DNA of 64,000 nucleotides, taken from contig CAMDGU010000006.1 in the NCBI GenBank assembly GCA_945897885.1, positions 1 to 64,000 of the forward strand, given 5' to 3'. The position numbers were made by a program, and so were the translations under genes. Of the stretch, positions 1 to 10,205 are shown one piece after another. The notes under the pieces are model-generated. The model was given only the letters and a program-made list of their open reading frames with translations. It had not been told where the DNA came from and made no database searches. The stretch comes from Chitinophaga pinensis (GTDB lineage Bacteria > Bacteroidota > Bacteroidia > NS11-12g > UBA9320). The stretch's first letter is position 1. Every line of letters starts with the position of its first letter.

Positions 1-3000
1 ACCCAAAACTTATCATTTTTTAAAGGACCTGCTCCGTCGGGTGTGAATACGTTAGGTATAAAAACTAAAATATCAGGATCTACTATTACCAATCTTTGTG
101 CTGTGTCTTTACAACCATGATTGGTTTCTACTATTAAAGTAATATAGTATTTACCGGTATCACTTGAATAGTAGTATTCAGGATTAGTTTTAGTTGATGT
201 ATCTGTATCAATATTTAAATCTCCAAAATCCCAATTATACTTAACAAGCTTACTTCCTAGTATAAGTTGTTTGGTAGTACTTTCATTTGTTATTCTAAAA
301 CGAGGTAATGCCGCTGTGGTTCTGTTGGTTCCTGAATTTGATACAGGGGTAAAACTTGCTGTTGGAATTGGGTAAGCTTCAATTGGTAATGGACCTAATA
401 ATGTATCGCAACCAAAATCACTGGTTATTTTTAATTTCACACCAAATGGGCCTGCATTATTAAAGGTATGCGAGGCATATTGAGTTGTGGCATCGGTAGG
501 CTCTCCAAATGTCCATAGGTATGAAGCTTTTGAAGAATCCACTCCGTTATTAATTTTGCTTGTAAAATTAGCAATGTGAGGCACACAACCATTTGGATCA
601 TCAACCATAAATGTAGCATGAGGCACAGGGTGAATAACAATATTCATGGCATCTTGCGAGAAAGGACAAACCCCTTCTGCTTCAGTAAAACATGTGATAA
701 AAATATTGGTGGCACTATCACTACGTGGACGAACAGTTAATATCGTAGGATTATTATTACTTAATTGAGTATTGTTTTCAAAACTAGCTCTTAATGGATC
801 GGCACTTTGCACCCAATTTATTTTGCTTGTAAATTTATAATTTGCCAACAGGCTAAAATTCATCGTATTGGTTCTACAAGTGTCATAATCGGGTGTAAGT
901 ATATCAACCACAGGTTTGCTTTGAACAAATACCTTTAGACTTTTAGCTGTATCGCATTTTGTAGTAGGGTGTATGTAGGTATAAGTAAGGGTTATCCATT
1001 TATCTCTTTCTGCAGCAGATACAGATGTTGGTTTAAACTTACCTCCGCTTATTACCCCTGGGATAGAACTTGACCAAATTCCACCAACCGGGGTTCCATT
1101 TAAAGTTACATCAGGATCAATTTCACAAAACTTACCTACATCACCGGTAGGAGTGATACTGATGGAAACATTAGGTAACGGATTAATTCGCAAATTTGTA
1201 TCACGCTGAACAGGACAACCGCTGGCTGTATGGATATATCGCATTTTATATAAACCCGGACCATTTAGCAGGCTTAAACTCAAAGTATTTAATGAATCAC
1301 AACCAATCATTCCGGGCTGAAGCAATGTTTTTGATTTGAATCCAGGGGCATCAATGACAGACCAACATCCATCATTAGGCTTCACATTTGATAATTTTTT
1401 CAAATCAACTATTCCGGCATCAATACATAAATCAGGGAAAATATTAAAGGTAATAACAGGTAGTTTCCAAATATAAATAGTCATTGTGTCTTTATTAAAA
1501 CATCCCGCACCATCCTGAACTGTAATTTCTAAGATTATAGAATCTTTAGGTGAAGTTCCTAAATCAATGGTTCCAGAATCTACTTTTAATCTGAAATCAT
1601 AATTAAAACTAGGGTCATTATCATACACCAAGTCGGTAATGGTGTTTTGACCGCCTCCTGGTTTTTGCAGCGATTTTAGCAATCTCCACTTAACATCAAC
1701 CATGGTGTTTAAATTAATGGGGGCAACAATATGTGGTTTTAATGGGGCTTCTATTTTATCCTGGCAGTAGTATCCTCCCCTTAATTGAAGGGCTGGCAAT
1801 GGATTTATCGTAAAACGTGTACTATCTTTATTTATACACGATGTATTTGGATCCTGATATCTGTATATAAGAGTAAATACTCCTGGTTTTTTAGGGTCGC
1901 AAGCCTGTGTAGTTAAAAATTTATTTTGATTTGCAATATAAGCAGGTACTTGACGGCAAGTCCATGTTCCTCCTGTAGGGCTGGCAAAAGATGAACTACC
2001 TAAAGCTATATCACCATAATCGCAACAATACTTTTGTGGCGGTATGAGCGTTAGAACAGGCAGAGCATTTACAGTTATAAATGTTGTATCAAACCCATAA
2101 CATCGTGTGGTATCTTCCTGAACTTGCAACTCCAAAAGATAATCATTTGAAGTTTGAACAACTGAACTCCATTTTTCTTTAGTTGATACTCCCGGTGGTG
2201 TTTTAGGTAATCCTTTATACCAAATATAGGTTCCGCTCTTCTTGTTAGCCACTGTGTCTAAACCTGATGCAATAAGTATTAGCGTGTCATTAAAACATTT
2301 GGTTTGGTCAGGGCCTGCATTTGGATAAAGCGTATCGTTTACATATAAATTCATGGTATCTGTCCAGTTACAACCCAAGCTATCTCTAACAGTTACGGTA
2401 TAAATACCTCGTTCGGTATAGGTGGCAACTGTATCGGTACTAAAGTCAATACCATTTCGTTTCCAATTCCACCACAATGTATCACCTTGTTGCAAGGTAT
2501 CTCCAATTTGAGGGTCAACCCAATAGGCATTTTTGGCATTTGGAGTTAAGGTAACTTCTCCATACCAGCATATTCTTAAATCAGGACCCATATCTACTTT
2601 CGGATTTGGTTTTAAGAAAACATTGATGGTATCAAATGCAGTACATTTATTTTTATCGGTTATCTCAACTCTAAATGTGGTATCATGAGTGCTCATGTAT
2701 ACGTCCAAATAAGTAAGAGTATCTTTTGTGTCATGACTATTTGGTGTAAACCATTTGTAATAAAACTTTGGAACGCCGTTAGCTGCTTTGGCACCCAGTC
2801 TTAGGGTAGTTCCGGCACATACAAAGCTATCAGGTCCAAGGGCTAAATCTACTTCCAAAAGTGGTGGAACGATAAGTGTATCAAAATAGTCGCTTGGGCA
2901 GTTTAGCGGAGGATTATTAATTCGATGATGTATGATGTATTTACCGCCTTTTCTGAATTGTATTGTATCCTTAGCTTTATTAGATTTTATACTTTTGCTA

Positions 3001-4433
3001 GGTTTAAAAAAGTAAAATTTGTTATCCAAAGGCTTATTAGCTGAATCTGAAATTTCCCACAAATAAGAGGGGGTGCCTTTAAAATTCGAAGCCAATTTAC
3101 TTTCCACAGTGTATATTCCACATATAAGTGTGTCGTAATAGCGCACTGCTTCTGCTATTTGTTTCACTTTTACCGAATAAGATTTTACGGTTACAGCATT
3201 TCTTGGGCAGGCATTATCTCTTGCAGTTACGGTAAATGTGTAAGGCAAATCACTTGCTTGGTTTTTCTTTGGGGTCCAGCAAAATTTACCTTTTTGGAGC
3301 CTTTCTTTTGGGTCAATTATATTAAATGTTCCTCCGGGAATACCTCGGTTCCAGGTTAATTTCACCGTATCAGGTGGGTTTGGTTTGGCAGGTGGCGGAG
3401 GTATAAATTGTTTATCATCAGATGTTATAGTAAAGCAAATTTGGGTTCCTGCACACACGTCGTATTTATAAGGCCCGTAAAGCAATGGTGGGTTATTATC
3501 CGGGCATGTAATTGTCCAAAACTGCACGTCTCGATGGGTAAATCCAATATCTTGCCATTTGCCTGAGGAGTCTTTTCGCCATTCAGTTACTTTTATACTG
3601 GCTACTGTACTTTCACTGCAATCGGTTGGGGTAAAAATAATATCACCGGTTTCAGGGTCTAGGAATGTTCCAATTGGTGGGGTAACGTTAGGGTTTGGAC
3701 CTTTATTTTTATCATAACCAATTGGCCAGTAATCACTAAATGGGCTTGTTCTTGATCTTCCTCCAGCCCAAGAAGTAGTACCTGAAAATGATGTTAATGG
3801 ATCATCCCATCTGTAGGATAAGGAGTCAAAATCGGTAGTATCAGAGGCTCCGTTATTGTAGTAATATGGCTGATTACAACATAAAATGGCCACAGGTTCT
3901 GAGGTTAAGGAAGGGGATGAATTACATTTTCCGGGTATTTTTTTTAAGCAAATATCAATTTCGGCAGTAGTCCAAAAATCTTGACCGGATGCACCTGTTG
4001 TTATCTCACTATTACGACAGCATTGACCACTACCAATAACAACACGGCAACATCCGTTTTTAATAGCATTAGTAAAATCATACGTATAAGTGTAAGTATG
4101 TTCTTCAACACCCTTTCCAGCGGTTGTATTTGGTGGGTTACATGGCTTACCACCGGATGCACACGTCGGGGTTACGTCTCTCACATTTATTTCTGTTGGA
4201 GTAAAACTTGTAATATTAGCTCCACTGCTTTTACATAAAATCCGTGAGCCGGGAGCTCCAATTGGCACTCCTCGGCAATCCCGATACATTTTGATCGTAA
4301 ATTCATATTTGTTATTACCTAAACATTTATAGGTAATATCGGCTCCCATCATGTGGGTGGCTTGCACTTTTTGTGATAAACCGGCAATTGCCAGCAGCAC
4401 CAAAACCAAGCCTTTGATAACAAATTGTTTCAT
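1..4433 (-). CDS. Giant secreted T9SS cargo / gliding-motility-associated C-terminal domain protein with Ig/PKD-like repeats (3' end outside window)
   Basis: Minus-strand ATG at 4433 gives MKQFVIKGLVLVLLAIAGLSQKVQATHMMGADITYKCLGNNKYEFTIKMYRDCRG (signal peptide plus the Bacteroidota 'YRDC' N-terminal motif). In the same frame at positions 83-1 the sequence reads VDPDILVFIPNVFTPDGAGPLKNDKFWV, typical of the start of a gliding-motility-associated C-terminal domain. Frame continuity was checked at several points. The ORF is absent from the track because it has no stop in the window. Confidence 0.85.
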   Translation of the reverse strand, partial: MKQFVIKGLVLVLLAIAGLSQKVQATHMMGADITYKCLGNNKYEFTIKMYRDCRGVPIGAPGSRILCKSSGANITSFTPTEINVRDVTPTCASGGKPCNPPNTTAGKGVEEHTYTYTYDFTNAIKNGCCRVVIGSGQCCRNSEITTGASGQDFWTTAEIDICLKKIPGKCNSSPSLTSEPVAILCCNQPYYYNNGASDTTDFDSLSYRWDDPLTSFSGTTSWAGGRSRTSPFSDYWPIGYDKNKGPNPNVTPPIGTFLDPETGDIIFTPTDCSESTVASIKVTEWRKDSSGKWQDIGFTHRDVQFWTITCPDNNPPLLYGPYKYDVCAGTQICFTITSDDKQFIPPPPAKPNPPDTVKLTWNRGIPGGTFNIIDPKERLQKGKFCWTPKKNQASDLPYTFTVTARDNACPRNAVTVKSYSVKVKQIAEAVRYYDTLICGIYTVESKLASNFKGTPSYLWEISDSANKPLDNKFYFFKPSKSIKSNKAKDTIQFRKGGKYIIHHRINNPPLNCPSDYFDTLIVPPLLEVDLALGPDSFVCAGTTLRLGAKAANGVPKFYYKWFTPNSHDTKDTLTYLDVYMSTHDTTFRVEITDKNKCTAFDTINVFLKPNPKVDMGPDLRICWYGEVTLTPNAKNAYWVDPQIGDTLQQGDTLWWNWKRNGIDFSTDTVATYTERGIYTVTVRDSLGCNWTDTMNLYVNDTLYPNAGPDQTKCFNDTLILIASGLDTVANKKSGTYIWYKGLPKTPPGVSTKEKWSSVVQTSNDYLLELQVQEDTTRCYGFDTTFITVNALPVLTLIPPQKYCCDYGDIALGSSSFASPTGGTWTCRQVPAYIANQNKFLTTQACDPKKPGVFTLIYRYQDPNTSCINKDSTRFTINPLPALQLRGGYYCQDKIEAPLKPHIVAPINLNTMVDVKWRLLKSLQKPGGGQNTITDLVYDNDPSFNYDFRLKVDSGTIDLGTSPKDSIILEITVQDGAGCFNKDTMTIYIWKLPVITFNIFPDLCIDAGIVDLKKLSNVKPNDGCWSVIDAPGFKSKTLLQPGMIGCDSLNTLSLSLLNGPGLYKMRYIHTASGCPVQRDTNLRINPLPNVSISITPTGDVGKFCEIDPDVTLNGTPVGGIWSSSIPGVISGGKFKPTSVSAAERDKWITLTYTYIHPTTKCDTAKSLKVFVQSKPVVDILTPDYDTCRTNTMNFSLLANYKFTSKINWVQSADPLRASFENNTQLSNNNPTILTVRPRSDSATNIFITCFTEAEGVCPFSQDAMNIVIHPVPHATFMVDDPNGCVPHIANFTSKINNGVDSSKASYLWTFGEPTDATTQYASHTFNNAGPFGVKLKITSDFGCDTLLGPLPIEAYPIPTASFTPVSNSGTNRTTAALPRFRITNESTTKQLILGSKLVKYNWDFGDLNIDTDTSTKTNPEYYYSSDTGKYYITLIVETNHGCKDTAQRLVIVDPDILVFIPNVFTPDGAGPLKNDKFW

Positions 4434-4498
4434 TATGTTTTTTAAGTTTCTTTTTTGTAATGATTTCACCATAACTGCGCTAAATTATAATATTAATT

Positions 4499-5995
4499 TT
4501 ATAAAATGAGTATTTTTTTTGTAATAATTTGATTTTCAGATTTAAAGCAAATAAAGAAAATTCCGGGTTGATTAAGTATTAACACGTTTTCCATAGTTGG
4601 GTTTATCGTTTTAGTTATTTGCCCCAAATGGTTGATTATTATTATTTCTTTAAAAGTTTCAAACCAAGCTTGATAAAAATTTTCACCCTTTAAAATCGGG
4701 TTTTTAAAATCAATTTCCTTGGCATTAATGCTAGTAATAGCAGCTGTTCTGCTTGACCAAATGCTTTTAATCTCACTGGCTTTTTGTTCCAAAAAATCAT
4801 AAGCATTTCCACTACTTTTCTCAAATCCTGAAATGGCAATATCCATCTCAAGGTATCCTTTAGTATTTAAACTTGGGTAGGTTAAATTTGATAATAAACT
4901 TCGTTCACCAGGCATGGAGGTTTCTACCCAATTTTGGCTGGTAAAGGAGGGGTCGGTTAAGCCGGGAAATACAAATTTTGAAGTTTTTGTATTGTCTAAT
5001 CCTTGATTACCGAAGGTTAATAATTTACCCGATTTCCAATTGCCTTCCATCATATTGCGGTGTTCGTTTGGTATGGAAGGCATACCGCTATTGGTATCTC
5101 TGTCGTTGGTAATATAAAGGGTTGATGCCAAATCTTTATTTAACATCATCAAGCTAGCCAAGGGTTTATTTGTTCCAAAATGATTATCATCATTTGCATC
5201 ACCATTGTAGGCAAAAACCATATTTTTATTAACTAAAGTACCACAATAATTATCTTTATCATTTCCTAATTGAAAGCCTGAGTGAAAGGATACTCTGATA
5301 TCTTTATAATTAGCCGGTGTTCGGTTTATTATAAAATATTTTACAAAAATGGTATTTGGCAAAGTAGCCAATGAATAAGCCATTCCGTATACTTCAATTT
5401 TTAAAGGTTGTCCGCCCGATGCTTTGTGTTCTGAGTAATTTTCGTTAACAATAAAATAACTAGCTTGGTCGCCTATTATCTCCGGGTAATCGCCTTTGGC
5501 AGGATTGTATAATCCGTCTTTATCATAATCAATAAAAGGGGCTAAGTATTTATTAAAACGGTCACTGCCATTTGAAGGCCAGTTTTTTATAGCATCACTC
5601 ACTGTATAGTTGGTATTACGAAAATTAGTTCGGTGTTCTTTAATATCTAACGCTGAAACAGACCATACTTGGTTCCAAGCCGAAGGCTCGGCACCAAAAT
5701 AGTTAAAACTGTCAATGGGTCCCTGACTGAAATCGGATATGTTATTAAACCCGTTGGTACTAGCTATGTATAATTTGTCGTTGTTGTCTTTAGCCGAAAT
5801 CCAAAGATTAATAAATTTAAACAAGTGATTATTACTGCCTGCAACCAATTCAGAACCTGCAGTATTACTAAAGGTAGCCAATTGGCCATCAGCATTTACC
5901 CTAAGTTTAAGTTGGCCGGATTGCATCCAGTCGCCATTAACCTGAGCTAAGGTATTTATGCTGATTAAGAGTAATATGTAGGTTATAAATTTCAC
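4499..5995 (-). CDS. Secreted protein with C-terminal T9SS type A sorting-like domain
   Basis: 498 aa ORF with signal peptide (MKFITYILLLISINTLAQ) and C-terminus IIIINHLGQITKTINPTMENVLILNQPGIFFICFKSENQIITKKILIL. GTG start overlaps the upstream stop (TAGTG). Confidence 0.75.
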   Translation of the reverse strand: MKFITYILLLISINTLAQVNGDWMQSGQLKLRVNADGQLATFSNTAGSELVAGSNNHLFKFINLWISAKDNNDKLYIASTNGFNNISDFSQGPIDSFNYFGAEPSAWNQVWSVSALDIKEHRTNFRNTNYTVSDAIKNWPSNGSDRFNKYLAPFIDYDKDGLYNPAKGDYPEIIGDQASYFIVNENYSEHKASGGQPLKIEVYGMAYSLATLPNTIFVKYFIINRTPANYKDIRVSFHSGFQLGNDKDNYCGTLVNKNMVFAYNGDANDDNHFGTNKPLASLMMLNKDLASTLYITNDRDTNSGMPSIPNEHRNMMEGNWKSGKLLTFGNQGLDNTKTSKFVFPGLTDPSFTSQNWVETSMPGERSLLSNLTYPSLNTKGYLEMDIAISGFEKSSGNAYDFLEQKASEIKSIWSSRTAAITSINAKEIDFKNPILKGENFYQAWFETFKEIIIINHLGQITKTINPTMENVLILNQPGIFFICFKSENQIITKKILIL

Positions 5996-7317
5996 TATTT
6001 GTTAATTTTAAATTGAGCTCCTACGCTTATATTGATACCATAATTGCGTTGACGGAACACGGCATCACTGCCTAATCGGTTGGTGATATTGGTATAATAT
6101 GAAAGTTCGGTTATGGCAATGCAATTTGGGTTTAAAGGGTAGTTTAAAGCAATAGCACTGTATACTGAAGTTTTGATTTTTGGAGATTCTTTGTAAGTCA
6201 CCATGTCAATCGTATTGCCGTTTCTCACCAAATTAGTTGCTGTATTTTTTGAGAAAACAGTAAATAATGAACCTGCCGAAACTCTATATTGCAGTTTGCC
6301 TAATGAAAAATTGTAACCCACAACAACGGGAATACTTAAATTGGTGTATTTGTTGGTACTATTAAACTTATAGGTTGCATTTTCTTTGCTGTAAACCGAA
6401 TCAATAACGGTAATAGTGCGGTGTGGTAAGACAGGATGGAAAATTGTTACCTGATGCCGTGTTTCGGTTAGTTTATCCTGAATTTCGGTGCGGTTGTACT
6501 TAATTTTTTCATTTCTGTTTTCGCCTATTAATCCAGTTTGAACTGACCAGCGAGGATTAATGTGGTAATTAACTTTAACACCGGTTTGTAAAGTTAAATT
6601 GGCATTTTCCGATTCATTTCTTAGTGAGGCTCCATCACCTGAAACCATGCGGAAAGCATACGACGGACCACCTACTATTTCAAACGAGTATTTGTAACCA
6701 AAACCTTCTATGTCATTATCTTTTTTAACAGTAAGGTACTTTTTAGGAATTCGTTTGGTGGTATACACATACTGCATTAAAGATGGATAAATCAAGTAAC
6801 GTAATTTCACAGCATTTTTAGATTTTAAATTGTATGGTAAATTATTCCAATCAAATTCAGAAATGCTGGTTTCTTCATTCTTATCGCTGTTTTTTTCAAT
6901 CTTTCTGGTATTACCGCCAGTTGATTTTTTTGAAGTAACCGATTTGTAATTTTTTACGGTTGAAATAGGATTGGTAGAGGCCGATGAATTTGTTAAGCTC
7001 TTTTTGCCGGTGGTTTCAGTAGCTTCCATATTTTTAAAGCTTTCCGTGTTATTGGCTGAATTGTCACTAGGGTTTACTACATCGTTTTTATAAGTGGTAG
7101 TTACAGATGAACTATCGGTTTTTGACATAAAATAGTAAGAAGATGCCCCCACCATACTGAGCGCCAAAAGCAGTGCAGCTATTCTAAATTTATAAAATAG
7201 CAAACCTCTGCGTTTTTGTTTTTGAATATTGGCCCATACATGAGCAGGAGGAGTCACTTCATAATTTTGAAGTCCTTCCTGAAACATGCGTTCCATATCG
7301 TTAAATTCTGAATTCAC
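5995..7317 (-). CDS. Outer-membrane beta-barrel (porin/PorT-like) protein with N-terminal cytoplasmic segment and TM helix; putative anti-sigma partner
   Basis: 440 aa ORF. N-terminus MNSEFNDMERMFQEGLQNYEVTPPAHVWANIQKQKR is followed by TM segment FRIAALLLALSMVGASSYYF, a Ser/Thr/Asn-rich linker and alternating beta-strand pattern. Overlaps the sigma factor gene by 17 nt. Confidence 0.7.
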   Translation of the reverse strand: MNSEFNDMERMFQEGLQNYEVTPPAHVWANIQKQKRRGLLFYKFRIAALLLALSMVGASSYYFMSKTDSSSVTTTYKNDVVNPSDNSANNTESFKNMEATETTGKKSLTNSSASTNPISTVKNYKSVTSKKSTGGNTRKIEKNSDKNEETSISEFDWNNLPYNLKSKNAVKLRYLIYPSLMQYVYTTKRIPKKYLTVKKDNDIEGFGYKYSFEIVGGPSYAFRMVSGDGASLRNESENANLTLQTGVKVNYHINPRWSVQTGLIGENRNEKIKYNRTEIQDKLTETRHQVTIFHPVLPHRTITVIDSVYSKENATYKFNSTNKYTNLSIPVVVGYNFSLGKLQYRVSAGSLFTVFSKNTATNLVRNGNTIDMVTYKESPKIKTSVYSAIALNYPLNPNCIAITELSYYTNITNRLGSDAVFRQRNYGINISVGAQFKINK

Positions 7318-7888
7318 TTTTTTGTAATTTATCTAATTTTTCTCTTAAAAATTGTCGTGCTCTTAAATACTGGGATCGCGAAGTAGCTTCCTGTATTTCA
7401 AGCATTTCAGCAATCTCTTTATGCGAATATCCTTCAACGGCAAATAGGTTAAAAACTATTTTATATCCCTGAGGTAATTCGTTTACTAGCTTCATTAAGT
7501 CCATCATCATCAGCTTTGAAGTAACTTTTTCATCCAAAGCCGGATGCTCAACACCTTCCAGAGTGTTAACCTCGTGGGCTCTTAAGGTGATGTACTTATT
7601 TCTGATAGCGGTATGAACCATAATTCGTCTTATCCAACCTTCAAATGAACCGATAAACCTAAATGAGTCAATTTTTTTAAATACTTTAATAAATCCATCT
7701 TGCAGAACATCTTCGGCTTCCTCGCGGCTGGCACAGTATCTAAGGCAAACTCCAAACATTTTTGGAGAATAGCGTTTGTATAGTTCGTATTGAAACGCGT
7801 CTTTGCCTTTGATACATCCTTGAATAAGCTCTTCATCACTCATTAATTTTAGTTGGTCACTGCTATATTTGGAGTTGTTCAAGTTCAA
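7301..7888 (-). CDS. RNA polymerase sigma-70 family (ECF) sigma factor
   Basis: 195 aa. Region 2 (RYCASREEAEDVLQDGFIKVFKKIDSFRFIGSFEGWIRRIMVH) and region 4 (GYSHKEIAEMLEIQEATSRSQYLRARQFLREKL). Confidence 0.93.
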   Translation of the reverse strand: MNLNNSKYSSDQLKLMSDEELIQGCIKGKDAFQYELYKRYSPKMFGVCLRYCASREEAEDVLQDGFIKVFKKIDSFRFIGSFEGWIRRIMVHTAIRNKYITLRAHEVNTLEGVEHPALDEKVTSKLMMMDLMKLVNELPQGYKIVFNLFAVEGYSHKEIAEMLEIQEATSRSQYLRARQFLREKLDKLQKSEFRI

Positions 7889-8117
7889 GACTCTGCTTAC
7901 TTACAATTTGTTGCTTCAAAGGTTATATTTTTTAAAGCTTTTTTATAAAAATTTGTTAAATAATTGATTTTCAGTATTTTTTATTGTTGTAAAGCTCATG
8001 GAATAAGGCAATTCAATCGGGGCGCAATTTATTAAATCAAAGATTTTAAAATAAAATTAGACATAAAAATTAAAAGATAAATTATCAGACATTTGCAGCT
8101 AACAATAGTATCGAGTT

Positions 8118-8927
8118 ATGAAAAAAATATTAGTACCTACTGATTTTTCACCCTTGTCGGATAATGCCTTAGCATTTGCATGTCAAATAGCTTTGCAAAA
8201 AAAGAGCGAAATTTTTCTGTTAAATATTCAAAGTTTGCCGGCTAATGATGATGCCAGTATGGCCATTGAGTTGATAAAAACAATTGAAGAATCTGCCAAG
8301 GAACGTTTAAAAATTAAAAAAGAAGAACTAAAAAAAATCCATAATGAGCTGAATATTTCAGCACATTTTTCATTCGGAATTCCATCCCTTACCATCCAGG
8401 AATACTTGGAAAGTAAAGATTATGATTTGGTAGTAATGGGAACCAAAGGAGCCACAGGGGTTGATAAATTTTTATTTGGAAGTGTGGCTGAAAGTATCTC
8501 AAAACATGCGTCGTGCCCTGTAATTATCGTTCATGCCGAAAATCAATATAAACCTATTGAACATATTGCCGTTCCTATAGATATTAATTACAAATTTGGT
8601 GAATCGCATACCATGGTTCAAAAGATAGTAGAATATTCAGAAATGTTTAAAGCTGATTTAAACTGGTTTTACGTAAATACCCAAAAGAAAGATTACCAAA
8701 CGGATATTCACTATTTTCTTGAAGATGGCAAAAAGATTGATATTGAATTAGTAGAAGGAGATACTTTAGAAGAGGGGATTGAAGTTTATTGCCAATCACA
8801 TCCAATTGATTTATTAATTATTTTGAAACGGGATTATTCGTTGGTACATCAATTATTTCACAGAAATGTTTTTGGTGAAATTTTAAAATTTCAATCGTTG
8901 CCAATTATGGTTGTTCACTACATTTAA
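8118..8927 (+). CDS. Universal stress protein (tandem UspA domains)
   Basis: MKKILVPTDFSPLSDNALAFACQIA...DLVVMGTKGATGVDKFLFGSVAESISKHASCPVIIVH, the canonical UspA motif. Confidence 0.92.
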   Translation: MKKILVPTDFSPLSDNALAFACQIALQKKSEIFLLNIQSLPANDDASMAIELIKTIEESAKERLKIKKEELKKIHNELNISAHFSFGIPSLTIQEYLESKDYDLVVMGTKGATGVDKFLFGSVAESISKHASCPVIIVHAENQYKPIEHIAVPIDINYKFGESHTMVQKIVEYSEMFKADLNWFYVNTQKKDYQTDIHYFLEDGKKIDIELVEGDTLEEGIEVYCQSHPIDLLIILKRDYSLVHQLFHRNVFGEILKFQSLPIMVVHYI

Positions 8928-8956
8928 TTTTTTTAAATTTTTAACTTAAAAAATTT

Positions 8957-10069
8957 ATGTCTGCCGCGTTGGTTTTTCATACACTAAAAGGTGATGAATT
9001 AAGAAGTTTTGCCATTTCAGTGTTTAGATACATTGGGTGTAATGATGCCGATGCTAATTTGGCTACTGATGTGCTATTAAAAGCGGATTTAAGAGGGATT
9101 GATTCTCATGGGGTAGCCCGATTAAGCGGTTATGTAAGGCTATGGGAAAAAGGCAGAATTAATGCCAAACCAAATATTAAAGTTGTTCGAGAAACACCAT
9201 CCACAGCAACTATGGATGGCGATGCCGGATTAGGTTTGGTAGTGGCACCACGGGCCATGGAATTGGCTATTGAAAAAGGTAAAAATTGTGGAACAGGGTG
9301 GGTGGCTGTCGGCAACTCCAACCATTTTGGAATAGCAGCTTACCATGCCATGAAAGCTTTAGAATTTAATATGATTGGGTATGCCCTTACCAATGCCAGT
9401 CCTTTAGTGGCACCTACATTTTCAAAAGAACGTATGTTGGGAACCAACCCAATTTGCTATGCAATACCTGCCGGAAAATTTGAACCGGTGGTAATTGATA
9501 TGTCTACATCATCAGCTGCCAATGGCAAACTGGAAATAGCCCAACGAAAAAATATCCCTGTGCCCGAAGGCTGGATACAAACCAAAGATGGAGATACAAC
9601 AACGGATGCTAATGGATTAAAACTTGGAGGCTCCTTATTGTCGCTGGGCAGCGATAAAGATCGGGGAAGTCACAAAGGTTATGGCTTAGGAGCAATGGTT
9701 GATATTTTTTCAGGGGTATTATCCGGGGCTAATTTTGGTCCTTGGGTTCCGCCTTTTGTTAGTTTTTTGGATGTTCAACCTAATTTACCGGGAAAAGGGT
9801 TGGGCCATTTTTTGGGTGCAATACAAGTAGATGGCTTTAGTGATGTGGATGTATTTAAAAACAATATGGATTTGTGGATAGAACGGTTCAAAAATGCTGA
9901 ACCAATAGATGCCAAGCAACCAGTTATAATTCCCGGAGAACCTGAAGCGCAATTTATGAAAGTTCGCATTAAAGAAGGAATTCCATTGATAGATGCCGTG
10001 GTTCAGGATTTAAAACAGTTGGCCGAAAGATTTAAATTAGATCACCCTTTTGATGGATGTTATGACTAA
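8957..10069 (+). CDS. Ldh family oxidoreductase (malate/L-lactate dehydrogenase type)
   Basis: 370 aa. RGIDSHGVARLSGYV, GNSNHFGIAAYHAM and DMSTSSAANGKLEIAQR motifs. Confidence 0.9.
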   Translation: MSAALVFHTLKGDELRSFAISVFRYIGCNDADANLATDVLLKADLRGIDSHGVARLSGYVRLWEKGRINAKPNIKVVRETPSTATMDGDAGLGLVVAPRAMELAIEKGKNCGTGWVAVGNSNHFGIAAYHAMKALEFNMIGYALTNASPLVAPTFSKERMLGTNPICYAIPAGKFEPVVIDMSTSSAANGKLEIAQRKNIPVPEGWIQTKDGDTTTDANGLKLGGSLLSLGSDKDRGSHKGYGLGAMVDIFSGVLSGANFGPWVPPFVSFLDVQPNLPGKGLGHFLGAIQVDGFSDVDVFKNNMDLWIERFKNAEPIDAKQPVIIPGEPEAQFMKVRIKEGIPLIDAVVQDLKQLAERFKLDHPFDGCYD

Positions 10070-10205
10070 AAAGCAATTGATAAAATTACTGGTATTATTT
10101 GCCTTTGTTGCCGGTTTTGTATTTACAGGACTGTTTTTTTATAAAGTAATTGTTAAAAAAAACAGTTTTAAAATGGACCAGTTTAAAGATGGTAAGGCCT
10201 TTTAA
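10062..10205 (+). CDS. Small single-TM protein (47 aa), hypothetical
   Basis: ATG at 10062, stop TAA ending at 10205: MTKKQLIKLLVLFAFVAGFVFTGLFFYKVIVKKNSFKMDQFKDGKAF. Overlaps the Ldh stop by 8 nt and the ung start by 17 nt. Too short for the ORF track. Confidence 0.5.
   Translation: MTKKQLIKLLVLFAFVAGFVFTGLFFYKVIVKKNSFKMDQFKDGKAF

Noticed and set aside
437-640. Minus-strand 67 aa ORF in the track
   Set aside because: Out of frame inside the giant minus-strand cargo CDS (1-4433); Leu/Met-rich spurious translation.
3159-4238. Plus-strand ORFs 3159-3359 and 3981-4238
   Set aside because: Antisense to the well-supported giant cargo gene; no domain signature.
7630-7839. Minus-strand 69 aa ORF
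   Set aside because: Alternative frame within the ECF sigma factor gene.
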